Assembly (NCBI GenBank): GCA_947474455.1
Contig: CANJIL010000026.1
Span: 1 to 40,887, forward strand
Length of the DNA: 40,887 nt
Direction of reading: 5' to 3'
DNA from: Hyphomonadaceae bacterium
GTDB taxonomy: Bacteria > Pseudomonadota > Alphaproteobacteria > Caulobacterales > Hyphomonadaceae
In this document: positions 26,092-34,777 of the stretch, piece by piece
Layout: every line of letters starts with the position of its first letter
Position numbering within the stretch: position 1 is the stretch's first letter
Notes under the pieces: model-generated
The model's input: the letters and a program-made list of their open reading frames with translations, nothing else
Told to the model about the DNA's origin: nothing
Database searches by the model: none
Translations under genes and position numbers: made by a program

Positions 26092-27246
26092 ATGACGATC
26101 GCCACCATGCGCACGTCCCTCACACAGGACGATATTCGGCGGCTCGTCCGTGGCGACAGCCCGGAAGCGCGCGCCAATGCCGCCCACAAGATCTGCAAAC
26201 GCATCGACGCGATGGAGCTCACGGACGAGGACCGGGACTCGGCTCGCCAGATTCTTGATGTGATGTGCAACGACGCTGCAGACCTTGTTCGCCGCGCCCT
26301 CGCTGTCACCCTGCGCAACTCACCCAAGCTGCCGCGCGATATAGCGATCAAGCTCGCCAAGGACATTGACGCCATAGCCTTGCCGATACTGAAGAACTCG
26401 CCAGTCATCACCGACGAAGACCTTGTTGAGATCGTGCTCTCCGGCTCGTCGGAAAAGCAGGTCGCTATCGCCCAGCGCGCGACGCTTGGCGAAGGCCTCA
26501 CGGAGGTCATCACGCTTTATGGCTCGAAGCAGGCCGTTCAAGCCTGCACGCTCAATGAAGGCGCGACTTTTTCGGACGACGCCTATGCAGGCATGCTGAA
26601 ACGCTTCGCCAACGATGATGACATCAAGGGCGCGCTGATCTCGCGCCGCACGCTGCCCCTGCACATTACCGAGAAGCTGGTCACGATGGTGACCGGCGAG
26701 CTGTTCGATACCCTCGTCAACAAACACGAGCTCCCTCCGCAACTGGCTATCGAGATCGCTTCGGGCGCGCGTGAGCGCGCCACGCTTGATCTGGTCGAGC
26801 AAGCCGGCTTGTCATCCGATCCGGCCCGTTTCGTTCAGCAGCTTCATCTGAATGGCCGTCTGACGCCGTCGTTGATCATGCGCGCGCTTTGCCTCGGCCA
26901 TATGAGTTTCATTGAGCACGCACTGGCCGAACTCGGCGGCGTGCCGCGGTCGAAGACCTGGCTGATGATCCACGACGCTGGCACGCTCGGCCTAAAGACG
27001 ATCTTCGAGCGTGCGGGGCTGCCTTCTGGCATGTTCACCGCGTTCCGCCTGGCCGTCGACATCTACCACAAGACCGAGATGGACGGCGGGCCGGACGACA
27101 AGGTGCGCTTCCGTCAACGCATGGTCGAGCGCGTGCTGACGCAGTTCCAGGCCATTCCGCGGGCCGACCTTGAATACCTGCTCGAAAAGCTCGACGCGCT
27201 GGACGAGGCCCGCCAAAGAGGCGCGGTCGCCGCTCCGGCCGCCTGA
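26092..27246 (+). CDS. DUF2336 domain protein
   Basis: A soluble, almost wholly helical protein of 384 aa. It starts IRRLVRGDSPEARANAAHKIC and has repeated short helices (NSPVITDEDLVEIVLSGSS, RRTLPLHITEKLV, ELPPQLAIEIASGAR), the HEAT-like pattern of alphaproteobacterial DUF2336 proteins. The C-terminal half (LTPSLIMRALCLGHMSFIEHAL) is the better conserved part of the family as I recall it. No catalytic motif, signal or membrane segment is seen. Function unknown. It is convergent with argC, 11 bp apart. Confidence 0.85.
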   Translation: MTIATMRTSLTQDDIRRLVRGDSPEARANAAHKICKRIDAMELTDEDRDSARQILDVMCNDAADLVRRALAVTLRNSPKLPRDIAIKLAKDIDAIALPILKNSPVITDEDLVEIVLSGSSEKQVAIAQRATLGEGLTEVITLYGSKQAVQACTLNEGATFSDDAYAGMLKRFANDDDIKGALISRRTLPLHITEKLVTMVTGELFDTLVNKHELPPQLAIEIASGARERATLDLVEQAGLSSDPARFVQQLHLNGRLTPSLIMRALCLGHMSFIEHALAELGGVPRSKTWLMIHDAGTLGLKTIFERAGLPSGMFTAFRLAVDIYHKTEMDGGPDDKVRFRQRMVERVLTQFQAIPRADLEYLLEKLDALDEARQRGAVAAPAA

Positions 27247-27257
27247 TCTCGCGCGAG

Positions 27258-28235
27258 CTAGAGCCCCGCGCTTTCCTGCAAGCCCAGTACGATATTGAGG
27301 TTCTGCACCGCAGCGCCTGAAGCGCCCTTGCCCAGATTGTCCAGCAGCGCCACCAGCCTTGCCTGCTGTGTGGCTTCGTTCCCGAACACGAACAGCTTCA
27401 TTTGATTGGTGTTGTTGAGCGCTTCGGGATCGAGAGCCTCGACATAGCCGCCGGCGCCGGCTCGCTGACGCTGCAGCGTGGCGATCTCGTCCACGCTCGC
27501 GACGGACACGAACTTTTCGCCCTGATAGAAATCGGCCAGCGCCTCACGCAGCTTCGTTGGCGAGGGATTGCCCGGCAGCGCCCACAGATGCAGCGGCACC
27601 TCCACGATCATGCCTTGCGCATATCGACCCACTGACGGCGCGAAGACCGGAGCGCGGACGAGGCCGGAATACTTCGTCATCTCGGGCACGTGCTTGTGCG
27701 CAAGCGTCAGACCGTAGGAGCGGTATGCGTCATGGGTTGTTTCCCGCGGAGAGGCTGAGAACTCGTCGATCAGGCCCCTGCCGCCGCCGGTGAAGCCGGA
27801 CACCGCGTTCACGCTGATCGGGGTCGCCGCGGGGATCAGCCCCTCGCGCACCAGCGGCGCTATTAAGCCGATGAATCCGGTGGGATAGCAGCCTGGATTG
27901 GAGATGCGCTTCGAGCGCTGGATCATCACGCGATGACCGTCTCCCAGTTCAGGAAAGCCGTAGACCCATTGCGGATCGACCCGATAGGCGGTCGAGGCGT
28001 CGATGACGACGGTGCGGCTGTTGGTGACGAGCTTCACAGCTTCCTGCGCCGCCTCGTCAGGCAGGCAGAGGATCACTGCGTCTGCCACATTAAGCATCTC
28101 AGCGCGCGCGGATGGGTCCTTACGGCGCTCAGGGTCGATGGAGAGCAGCTGCAGGTCGCGGCGGCCGGCCAGCCTCTGGCGGATCTGCAGGCCAGTGGTG
28201 CCGGCCTCGCCGTCGATGAAGACTTTCGGATCCAT
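27258..28235 (-). CDS. argC: N-acetyl-gamma-glutamyl-phosphate reductase
   Basis: The third step of arginine synthesis: NADPH reduction of N-acetyl-glutamyl phosphate to the semialdehyde. It is 325 aa, the short (type 2) form. The Rossmann nucleotide motif is DGEAGTTGLQI, the nucleophile is Cys116 in SNPGCYPTG, and the dimer/substrate block is VSGFTGGGRGLID. It lies downstream of rpsI but is separated by a strong intrinsic terminator, so it likely has its own promoter. Confidence 0.95.
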   Translation of the reverse strand: MDPKVFIDGEAGTTGLQIRQRLAGRRDLQLLSIDPERRKDPSARAEMLNVADAVILCLPDEAAQEAVKLVTNSRTVVIDASTAYRVDPQWVYGFPELGDGHRVMIQRSKRISNPGCYPTGFIGLIAPLVREGLIPAATPISVNAVSGFTGGGRGLIDEFSASPRETTHDAYRSYGLTLAHKHVPEMTKYSGLVRAPVFAPSVGRYAQGMIVEVPLHLWALPGNPSPTKLREALADFYQGEKFVSVASVDEIATLQRQRAGAGGYVEALDPEALNNTNQMKLFVFGNEATQQARLVALLDNLGKGASGAAVQNLNIVLGLQESAGL

Positions 28236-28261
28236 GGCTCAACCCGTGGAAGTGGACCAAG

Positions 28262-28292
28262 AAAAAGGGCGCTTCGGTTGCCCGAAGCGCCC
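28262..28292 (-). terminator. Rho-independent terminator after rpsI
   Basis: On the minus strand a perfect 11-bp stem (GGGCGCTTCGG with CCGAAGCGCCC, 28292-28267) closes a four-base loop and is followed by a run of five T (28266-28262). It lies 26 bp past the rpsI stop and ends the rplM-rpsI transcript before argC. Confidence 0.93.
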
Positions 28293-28317
28293 TCCTCGAA
28301 ACAGGTATCCGAGGCGA

Positions 28318-28797
28318 CTAGCGCTTCGAGAACTGGAAGGAGCGGCGAGCCTTGGCCTTGCCGTACTTCTTCCGCTCGACCGCACGCGGGTCGCGGGTAA
28401 GCAGTTTCTGCGGGCGCATGGCGAGACGCAGTTCTGGCTCAAAATTCACGAGAGCGCGGGCGATGCCGTGACGGACGGCGCCAGCTTGGCCCGTGAGGCC
28501 CGAGCCAGCAACAGTGCAGATCACATCGACTTCTGTTTCACGCTTGGCGGCTTCGAGCGGCTGCTTGATCATCAGGCGAAGCACCGGACGGGCGAAGTAT
28601 TCCGTCTGGTCCTTGCCATTGATGATAATCTTGCCCGTTCCGCGCTTCACCCACACCCGGGCTGTTGCGGTCTTGCGGCGGCCGGTGCCGTAGGCGCGGC
28701 CGAGCTTGTCGATCTTCGCGGTCGCCGGCGCTTGTGGCGCAGCGGCCTTCACGTTGAGGTCCTTGATGCTGCTCAGGGAGTCGACGGCTTCAGCCAT
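28318..28797 (-). CDS. rpsI: 30S ribosomal protein S9
   Basis: A 159-aa small-subunit protein. An N-terminal extension of ~35 residues (Ala/Pro-rich) is normal for alphaproteobacteria. The core has [36 protein letters not shown] and the basic C-terminus [17 protein letters not shown], whose final Lys-Arg reaches the P-site tRNA in known ribosomes. It starts two bases after the rplM stop, so the two genes are translationally linked. Confidence 0.97.
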   Translation of the reverse strand: MAEAVDSLSSIKDLNVKAAAPQAPATAKIDKLGRAYGTGRRKTATARVWVKRGTGKIIINGKDQTEYFARPVLRLMIKQPLEAAKRETEVDVICTVAGSGLTGQAGAVRHGIARALVNFEPELRLAMRPQKLLTRDPRAVERKKYGKAKARRSFQFSKR

Positions 28798-28799
28798 GA

Positions 28800-29267
28800 T
28801 CAGGCGACTTTCACGTTCTTGGAGTTCTTCGACTTGAAGTCGACCTTTTCCGGGTTCTGCGCTGTGTGCGGGTGATCCACACCAGCGTACACGCGGAGCT
28901 TGGAGAACTGCTTGCGCGCGAGAGGGCTTTCGCCCGGCATCATGCGCTTCACGGCCAGCTCGAGCACCCGCTCGGGGAATTTTGAGGCCAGGATCTTCTC
29001 CGGCGTCGTCGTCTTGATGCCGCCCGGGTGACCGGTGTGGCGGTGGTACTTCTTGCGCACCAGCTTACGGCCGGTCATCGCGACCTTGTCCGCATTGATG
29101 ACGACGATGTGGTCGCCGAGATCAACGTGCGGGGTGTAATCCGCGCGATGTTTGCCGCGCAGGCGAAGCGCAATGTACGACGCCAGACGGCCGACAACGA
29201 CGCCCTCGGCGTCGATGAGGACCCACTTATTCACGGCATCGGCCGGTTTTACTGAAACGGTTTGCAT
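28800..29267 (-). CDS. rplM: 50S ribosomal protein L13
   Basis: A 155-aa large-subunit protein. ATG 29267 is chosen because GGGAG lies just upstream (29274-29270) and the protein then starts [19 protein letters not shown] as in relatives; a frame from 29342 adds 25 foreign residues. Family blocks: [40 protein letters not shown] and AVKRMMP near the end. First gene of the rplM-rpsI operon, with a promoter at 29324-29352. Confidence 0.97.
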   Translation of the reverse strand: MQTVSVKPADAVNKWVLIDAEGVVVGRLASYIALRLRGKHRADYTPHVDLGDHIVVINADKVAMTGRKLVRKKYHRHTGHPGGIKTTTPEKILASKFPERVLELAVKRMMPGESPLARKQFSKLRVYAGVDHPHTAQNPEKVDFKSKNSKNVKVA

Positions 29268-29323
29268 GCTCCCTCGCGGAGCCTTTCTCAGACAAGGTTT
29301 TAGTACTGAATTTCGAACGCGTG

Positions 29324-29352
29324 CAGCTACAGGGCGACCCACCCAATGTCAA
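29324..29352 (-). promoter_or_regulatory. Sigma70-type promoter of rplM-rpsI
   Basis: On the minus strand TTGACA (29352-29347), a 17-base spacer and TAGCTG (29329-29324) match the housekeeping consensus. Transcription would start near 29316, giving a leader of about 50 bases before rplM. No other consensus pair is visible in the region. Confidence 0.55.
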
Positions 29353-29445
29353 CAGCGCCTGACTATTGGCGGCTGGGCTCTTCCCGGTCGGCTGCTAGGA
29401 TCCGTATACTGGCCCGACGCCCAGTCGCCAAATCTGGGTAAGTGC

Positions 29446-29733
29446 TTACACCAGCAGGACTTTTTCTGTCCTATCGCGCCGCTTGAACACGCCTGCCAGG
29501 GCCTGTAGGTCGCTGGGAGCTGGGGATGCCCGGACCGGTTTAAGCGCGGCAATGTTGGAAACCACGTCGCCCAGAGTGAACATGTTCGCCACGCAATTGA
29601 CGTTGAGCCGCATACCTCGCGCTGGAATCTGGTCCTCCATGGGCGGATCCACGGTTACGAAAATCCGGACGCCGAGCTTAGGGGACGCGCCGAATATGGT
29701 GGCGGAATCTAGGGAATACGCCCTTTGTTTCAT
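29446..29733 (-). CDS. Possible small unknown protein
   Basis: A 95-codon frame of protein-like composition (ASPKLGVRIFVTVDP, RLNVNCVANMFTLGDVV, ending FKRRDRTEKVLLV). The ATG at 29733 has no ribosome binding site. The frame stays open upstream to a stop near 29801 through a hydrophobic, Ala-rich stretch that could be a signal segment with a non-ATG start. An antisense frame of similar length exists at 29483-29803. I do not recognise the family, and it may not be a gene. Confidence 0.3.
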   Translation of the reverse strand: MKQRAYSLDSATIFGASPKLGVRIFVTVDPPMEDQIPARGMRLNVNCVANMFTLGDVVSNIAALKPVRASPAPSDLQALAGVFKRRDRTEKVLLV

Positions 29734-29813
29734 TGCGGGGAACGCGATGATGGGCTCGGCCGTGGCCGGGCTGGCCCACAGCCTCGCCAGCCCCAGCAGC
29801 TAGATCGCGTTTT

Positions 29814-30029
29814 TTACTCGCCCCCGCCTCCTCCATCGCCGCCGGGATCACCGACGCCGGCATCGCGGCCAACCTTGCTCGGCGAGCCTTCCGCAGCAAC
29901 CGCATGGGCTGAGTCGCCAGAAGCATTTTGGCGTTTTTTGGCGCCCTTGAAGGCCGATCCCAGCAGGAACATCGGCAGTACCGTCAGAAGCAGGATAACC
30001 GCGCACAGGAGGATAATCATGTCGTTCAT
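29814..30029 (-). CDS. Small single-helix membrane protein with Gly-rich tail
   Basis: A 71-aa protein, MNDMIILL, with one transmembrane helix (~residues 3-24), a basic FKGAKKRQN stretch and a tail ending GDPGGDGGGGGE. I prefer the ATG at 30029 to a GTG two codons upstream. Helix followed by positive residues predicts a cytoplasmic C-terminus. The glycine-aspartate tail is seen at the end of various small bacterial membrane proteins, but its role is unknown. It is divergent from the M28 peptidase. Confidence 0.5.
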   Translation of the reverse strand: MNDMIILLCAVILLLTVLPMFLLGSAFKGAKKRQNASGDSAHAVAAEGSPSKVGRDAGVGDPGGDGGGGGE

Positions 30030-30155
30030 GGGCACAGCCTAGCACGTCCGTGGTGCATTCGGGCAGCCCGCCGTGCTGGCCAGCCCCCTGGGAGAGTCGA
30101 ATCGACGGCGAGGGAACCGCACCTATAGTGCTGATCACTCAGTTCAGGGGATTGC

Positions 30156-31844
30156 ATGAACCGCCGATCCTTCATGACGGCAGCCGCAGCCTCGGTCCTT
30201 GCGCCGGCTGTGTTTGGCCGCGACGCCGCGGCCCAGACAGCCATCAACTACGACGCAATTGCCGCGCTGCGCACGATGGGGCTCGACCAAGAAAACTCGC
30301 AGGTGATGTCCACGGCCAGCTACATGATGGATGTGCTTGGCCCTCGTCTCTCCGGTTCGCCTGGCATCCGCAAGTCGGGCGAGTGGGTTGTCGACAAGAT
30401 GAAGGAGTGGGGCCTCACCGGTGCGAGGCTGGAGCCGTGGCCGGTCGATCCCACGGGAACCAACAATGGCTTCCCGCGCGGCTGGGCCAACACGAAATTC
30501 TATCTGGCCGCGACGAGCCCCAACACCTTCCCCATCACGGGCATATCGTTGGCGTGGACGCCCGGCACGAGAGGACTCGTCAGCGGCGAATGCGTGCTGG
30601 TGACGGAGCCCGACGAGAAGACGCTGAGCGAGAAGTACGCCGGCAAGCTTCGCGGCAAATGGATTCTCGGCCAGGCGCCAATCGTCATGCGCGCCCAGTG
30701 GGATCCGGTCGCCAAGCGCTACACCGACGAGCAGCTCGACGCGCTGGAAGTCCCAGCGCGTCCGCCGGAAGCGGGAACGCCGTCGACCACTCCGCCGCCC
30801 GCTCCACCACAGCCGGTCCGGAACTCCGAACAGGCTTTTGATCGCAACGCCTGGTTCCATCGCGAGGGCGCGCTTGGCGTATTCGCCACCAACAAGGGAC
30901 ACGGCTCGGTCAACGTTGTTGGAGCGCCTCGCACCACGCAGCTTCCCGAGGAGCAGATTCCGCGGATCAATATCGAGGCTGAACACTACGGGCGCATCGC
31001 CCGCTCTGTGCAGCAGGGCCAGCCAGTCGTCGTGGAGGCCGACATCCGCAATGAATGGTTCGACAACCCCGAGATGTTCAACGTCGTGGGCGAAATCCGC
31101 GGAACGGAATTCCCGAATGAAGTGGTCATCATCGGTGGCCATTTCGATAGTTGGCACGCCTCGACCGGCGCCACGGACAATGGCGGCGCATGTTCCATCG
31201 CGCTCGAAGCGATGCGGCTTCTCAGAGCCAACGATGCGCCGCTGAAGCGCACCGTGCGCGTCTGCCTGTGGAATGGCGAGGAACAGGGACTGATCGGCTC
31301 ACGCCTTTATGTCGCCAACCACTTTGGCGGCGGTCGCGGCGTTCCGGTTGCGGGCAATCCGCATGGAGAAATCGTTGCGATCAAACGCGACCACAGCCGT
31401 TTCCAGGCCTACTTCAATCTCGACAACGGGGCGGGCTCAATCCGCGGCATCTACTCGCAGGGCAACCGCGCAGTCATTCCGATCTTCCGCGAGTGGATCG
31501 AGGCTGTGCGCGACCTCGGAATGACGCATGTTTCTGCGCGGTCGACCGGATCGACAGATCATATCTCGTTCGACAGCGCCGGCCTGCCCGGCTTCCAGTT
31601 CATCCAGGACCCGCTGGAGTACGAGCCCAAGACGCACCACACCAACCTCGACTTCTTCGAGGCGCTTCAACCTGAAGACATGCGGCGTAACTCTGTGCTG
31701 CTTGCGGCGTTCGCGATGCTTGCCGCCAATCATCCGGGGAAACTGCCGCGCCAGCCTCGGCCGCCGCCAACATATGCTCCCGGAGCAAACGCTCACGCGG
31801 CGGCGGGCACAACGGCCACGACACCGGCGCGGTCAACGCCGTAG
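30156..31844 (+). CDS. M28-family metallopeptidase, Tat-exported
   Basis: A 562-aa secreted aminopeptidase-like enzyme with two zinc ions. The start has AGGGGA upstream and a twin-arginine signal (NRRSFM then an Ala-rich stretch, cleavage near AAAQ). Metal ligands fit His329 in GGHFDSW, Asp341 in TDNGG, Glu376 with catalytic Glu375 in NGEEQG, Asp423 in NLDNGAG and a His in THHTNLD (494-495). Residues ~145-310 carry an inserted PA-like region with a Pro-rich loop. The last 30 residues are Pro/Ala-rich. Tat use suggests that it folds with its metals before export. Substrate peptide unknown. Confidence 0.9.
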   Translation: MNRRSFMTAAAASVLAPAVFGRDAAAQTAINYDAIAALRTMGLDQENSQVMSTASYMMDVLGPRLSGSPGIRKSGEWVVDKMKEWGLTGARLEPWPVDPTGTNNGFPRGWANTKFYLAATSPNTFPITGISLAWTPGTRGLVSGECVLVTEPDEKTLSEKYAGKLRGKWILGQAPIVMRAQWDPVAKRYTDEQLDALEVPARPPEAGTPSTTPPPAPPQPVRNSEQAFDRNAWFHREGALGVFATNKGHGSVNVVGAPRTTQLPEEQIPRINIEAEHYGRIARSVQQGQPVVVEADIRNEWFDNPEMFNVVGEIRGTEFPNEVVIIGGHFDSWHASTGATDNGGACSIALEAMRLLRANDAPLKRTVRVCLWNGEEQGLIGSRLYVANHFGGGRGVPVAGNPHGEIVAIKRDHSRFQAYFNLDNGAGSIRGIYSQGNRAVIPIFREWIEAVRDLGMTHVSARSTGSTDHISFDSAGLPGFQFIQDPLEYEPKTHHTNLDFFEALQPEDMRRNSVLLAAFAMLAANHPGKLPRQPRPPPTYAPGANAHAAAGTTATTPARSTP

Positions 31845-31867
31845 GCCGATCGGATTGTTGTCTGCTT

Positions 31868-32917
31868 TTACGCAGCCGGTCGTGCTGTCCACACCAGCCG
31901 CGTCGCCGCCAGCAGAACCACCGTGCCCAGGGCTTGATGCGTGAGCGACATGTCCAGCGGTGCAGCATGGACGAGCGTAACGACGCCCAGCAACGCCTGC
32001 GCGCCTACCAGTCCGGCGAATAGCAGGAACAATGACCAATGCTGCGCCCGGAATTTACACGCCGTCCACGCCGCCATCGCCAGCAGCAGGTAAGCCACCA
32101 GACGATGGAAGAACTGCGCCGTCGCGGGGTTCTCCGCAAAGTTCAGCCAGAACGGATCCATCGACCACATTTCCGGTGGCGCGATGTGGCCAGACATCAA
32201 CGGCCAGTCGGTATAGCCCCGGCCCGCATCAAGCCCCGCCACCAGCGCGCCCAGCGCCATCTGCAGCCCCGAAATCCAGATCAGCGCGGTTGCCCAGCCG
32301 AACGCCTCGCTCGGGGTCTCGCGCTTCGTTGCACCCAGCTCCATCCAGAGCCAGAAACAGTAGGCGATGATCAGCAGGGCCAGACCGAAGTGCGTCATCA
32401 GACGATAAGGCGCCACGGATGTCAGCTCAGAGTTCACGCCCGACGACACCATCCACCATCCGATCAGACCCTGCAGGCCGCCGAGCACGAAGAGGATCAG
32501 CAGGTGCGGCAACAGTTTGCGCGTCGTCCGACCCGTCGCCCAGAAGAAGATCAACGGCAGCGCAAACGCCACGCCGATTACCCGGCCGAGTTCGCGATGG
32601 CTCCACTCCCACCAGTAGATGCCCTTGAAACCCTCGATATCCATGTTGGGATTGAGCGAATGGTATTGCGCCGTCATTGACTGGTATTTGGCGAAGGCGT
32701 CCGTCCAGTCCACTTCGTTCATCGGCGGGAAGGCGCCCAGGAGGGGCTTCCATTCCGTGATCGACAGTCCGCTGTCAGTAAGCCGCGTTGCGCCGCCGAC
32801 CAGGATCATTGCGTAAACCAGGCCCGCAATCACCAGCAGCCACGCCCGCACCAGCCCCACGCCCTTGGCGGGAGCCATGGAACTTGCGGCGGGAAAGGCA
32901 GCAACAGCCTCGCTCAT
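31868..32917 (-). CDS. ctaA: Heme A synthase (COX15/CtaA)
   Basis: Oxidises the C8 methyl of heme O to make heme A for aa3-type cytochrome oxidase, in the inner membrane. 349 aa with eight predicted helices in two halves. Heme-ligand histidines are in WEWSHRELGR, LMTHFGLAL, FFHRLVAYL and SLTHQALG. VGGATRLTDSGLSITEWKP is the family signature near the N-terminus. Divergent from the DUF2842 gene. It indicates aerobic respiration with heme A. Confidence 0.96.
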   Translation of the reverse strand: MSEAVAAFPAASSMAPAKGVGLVRAWLLVIAGLVYAMILVGGATRLTDSGLSITEWKPLLGAFPPMNEVDWTDAFAKYQSMTAQYHSLNPNMDIEGFKGIYWWEWSHRELGRVIGVAFALPLIFFWATGRTTRKLLPHLLILFVLGGLQGLIGWWMVSSGVNSELTSVAPYRLMTHFGLALLIIAYCFWLWMELGATKRETPSEAFGWATALIWISGLQMALGALVAGLDAGRGYTDWPLMSGHIAPPEMWSMDPFWLNFAENPATAQFFHRLVAYLLLAMAAWTACKFRAQHWSLFLLFAGLVGAQALLGVVTLVHAAPLDMSLTHQALGTVVLLAATRLVWTARPAA

Positions 32918-32993
32918 TGCGTGCTTATCCTACCTGTGACAACGGAAGGCCAGCGGCCCGAAAGCCGCATCTGAAAACCAGCCGGAACAAGCG

Positions 32994-33206
32994 ATGCGCA
33001 AAGCCATCGGATCCATCGCCATGATCGCCTGGATGGTGGGCTATATCGCCGTCGCGGCAGTGGTGGGCGACCGGATCGCGTCTGAGCACTGGGCCTGGAA
33101 GGTGCTTTATTTCCCCATCGTCGGCTTCTGCTGGATCCTGCCGCTGCGTCCCCTGCTGAACTGGATGCACGCCAAAGACGGTCCGCGCGAAAGCCCGGAC
33201 GTTTGA
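32994..33206 (+). CDS. DUF2842 membrane protein
   Basis: A 70-aa protein with two transmembrane helices (~residues 5-25 and 37-55), MRKAIGSIAMIAWMVGYIAV at the start and a conserved WILPLRPLLNWM. This is the alphaproteobacterial DUF2842 family as I recall it. Function unknown; its place beside ctaA and the rplM-rpsI-argC block is a familiar alphaproteobacterial neighbourhood. Confidence 0.75.
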   Translation: MRKAIGSIAMIAWMVGYIAVAAVVGDRIASEHWAWKVLYFPIVGFCWILPLRPLLNWMHAKDGPRESPDV

Positions 33207-33220
33207 TGTTTCAGACGCAT

Positions 33221-33253
33221 AACGAAACGGGGCGGCCCCGAAGGACCGCCCCG
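33221..33253 (-). terminator. Intrinsic terminator of the outer-membrane protein gene
   Basis: Stem CGGGGCGG (33228-33235) with CCGCCCCG (33246-33253) around a 10-base loop. Read on the minus strand it is followed by TTTCGTT, so it ends the gene that stops at 33305. On the plus strand no U-run follows, so it would only weakly stop the DUF2842 transcript. Confidence 0.75.
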
Positions 33254-33304
33254 ACTGTAGCATCGGTCAACCGCCGGCGAGCGGCGGAGACTTCACAGGG
33301 TCAG

Positions 33305-34032
33305 TTAGAAGCCTTGCAGAACGCCGCCGAGCTTCGTGAACGTAGCGCCTTTGCGATCGGCTTGCTTCAGCGTGTCGTTGCCGAAGTTCCAGCGCAGCGA
33401 GATACCGAGCACATCAGCTTCCGTCACGTCGCCATCGAGGCGGGTGTAGGCAGCGCCAACCGAAAACGGCGAAGCATCCGGGCGCCATTCAACGCCCACG
33501 CCAAGCGAGTTCAGGTCGGCATCGTTGCCACCCGATTCCGCGCGGCCGAGGCTCGCGCCGAGGTCGAAGCGCAGGTTGTCCGACGCGAAGATGCGATAGG
33601 CGCCGTTGATGCCGTAGGCATCCACATTACTGTCGTCATCCGTGGCGTAATTCAGGCTGAGCGCCAGGGTCGACGCGTCGAAGAATTGCGCATATTCGCC
33701 GCCGATTTGGTACACTGTGCTGTTATCACCGTCGGCAAGACCGACGAAACCACCCCAGGCGTTGTTGGCGCCGTTGTTGATCAGGTGGCCTTGGGCCGAA
33801 ACGACGCCATCGGCGCCATCGGAGTCCGTGTAGGCGCCTTCGAGAAGCGCCGACCACGAGCCGCCGGTCGGGATGAAGAGTTCGCCGTCGACGCCGTAAG
33901 CGTCAGAGTCGCCGAAATCGGTGTCTGCACGCGCGGCGTTCACGCCAACGCTGCCCGACGTTTGGGCGTAGGCAGCGCCAGAGATCATGGAGAGTCCCGC
34001 CATGAGAGAGGCGGCTACGACATATTTTTCAC
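33305..34032 (-). CDS. Outer-membrane beta-barrel protein, signal peptide one base out of frame
   Basis: The intact frame from ATG 34003 gives 232 aa: a signal-peptide end (MISGAAYAQ), then alternating strands (SVGVNAARADTDFGDSDAYGV, WSALLEGAYTDS, LALSLNYATDDD) ending in the aromatic WNFGN and VLQGF, an outer-membrane barrel or porin-like pattern. ATG 34003 leaves only about 13 residues of signal, too short. The natural start is GTG 34032, with AGGA 8 bp upstream, but it reads MKNMS then a stop. One more A in the run of five at 34025-34029 would restore M-K-K-YVVAASLMAGLSMISGAAYAQ. The gene may be frameshifted, switched off, or affected by a base-call error. Acts, if made, as an outer-membrane channel or barrel; specificity unknown. 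Confidence 0.7.
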
Positions 34033-34297
34033 GTTTGTTGTCCTGTCGATAGGAGCGAGCGGATTTGCCCGCGGCGGGTCATCTATCAGTAGACGGATAG
34101 ATTCGCTGTCGCAGAAGAGTCACACGACTGCACGCCTTTTTGGCGCCCCATTCTGTTAACGAACTTGCGTTCGTGCGCGGGGCGAGCCATTCGCAGAAAA
34201 TGGAGTCTTCCGAGCCGCTTGAATGGCAGAATTCATGCGTTGGACTCGCCTATCGGCGCATGTGGAACTTAGGCAACACCGTGTTCGATATTGTGCG

Positions 34298-34777
34298 TTA
34301 CTTCAGCGCGGCATCTATTGCCGCCCGCAATTCACGGCTTTCGGGCTCGGTATTCGACTTGAACGCGCCCACAGGTTCGCCGGCCTTGTTCGTTAGCAAC
34401 TTGTGAAAGTTCCACGCCGGGTGCGCCGCGCGCCCCAGCCGCTCACGCATCCACTTGTAAAAAGGATGCGCCTTGCCGCCCTTCACAGCTGTCTTCTCTG
34501 TCATGGGGAAAGTCACCGCATAGGTCACAGCGCAGAAGGCCGCAATCTCCGTCTCCCTGGCCGGCTCCTGCCAGAGAAACTGATTGCACGGCACGCCGAT
34601 CACTTCGAACCCGCGATCATGATACTCCGCATGGATCTTCTGCAGCCCGGCGTATTGCGGTGTGAATCCGCATTTTGACGCGACATTGACGACGAGCAGA
34701 GCCTGCCCCTCGAACGTCTTCAACGGCAGCGGCGACCCGTCGATGCCGACAAACTCGAAATCGAAGGCTGTGGTCAT
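34298..34777 (-). CDS. Glutathione peroxidase-family protein (thioredoxin type)
   Basis: A 159-aa thiol peroxidase. The tetrad is Cys36 (ASKCGFTPQY), Gln70 (QEP), Trp122 and Asn123 (WNFHKLL). Cys82 (AAFCAV) sits where the resolving cysteine of 2-Cys, thioredoxin-dependent GPx lies, so electrons probably come from thioredoxin rather than glutathione. Cys64 in VPCNQF is also present. No signal, hence cytoplasmic. It is the downstream member of a tandem pair; its ATG overlaps the stop of the first copy (ATGA at 34774-34777). Confidence 0.93.
   Translation of the reverse strand: MTTAFDFEFVGIDGSPLPLKTFEGQALLVVNVASKCGFTPQYAGLQKIHAEYHDRGFEVIGVPCNQFLWQEPARETEIAAFCAVTYAVTFPMTEKTAVKGGKAHPFYKWMRERLGRAAHPAWNFHKLLTNKAGEPVGAFKSNTEPESRELRAAIDAALK

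Noticed and set aside
29483-29803. 106-codon plus-strand frame antisense to the small unknown frame
   Set aside because: No ribosome binding site and less protein-like; kept only the minus frame at low confidence.
34159-34174. Small inverted repeat ACGAAC/GTTCGT
   Set aside because: Six-bp arms upstream of two genes' regions without other support; could be chance.
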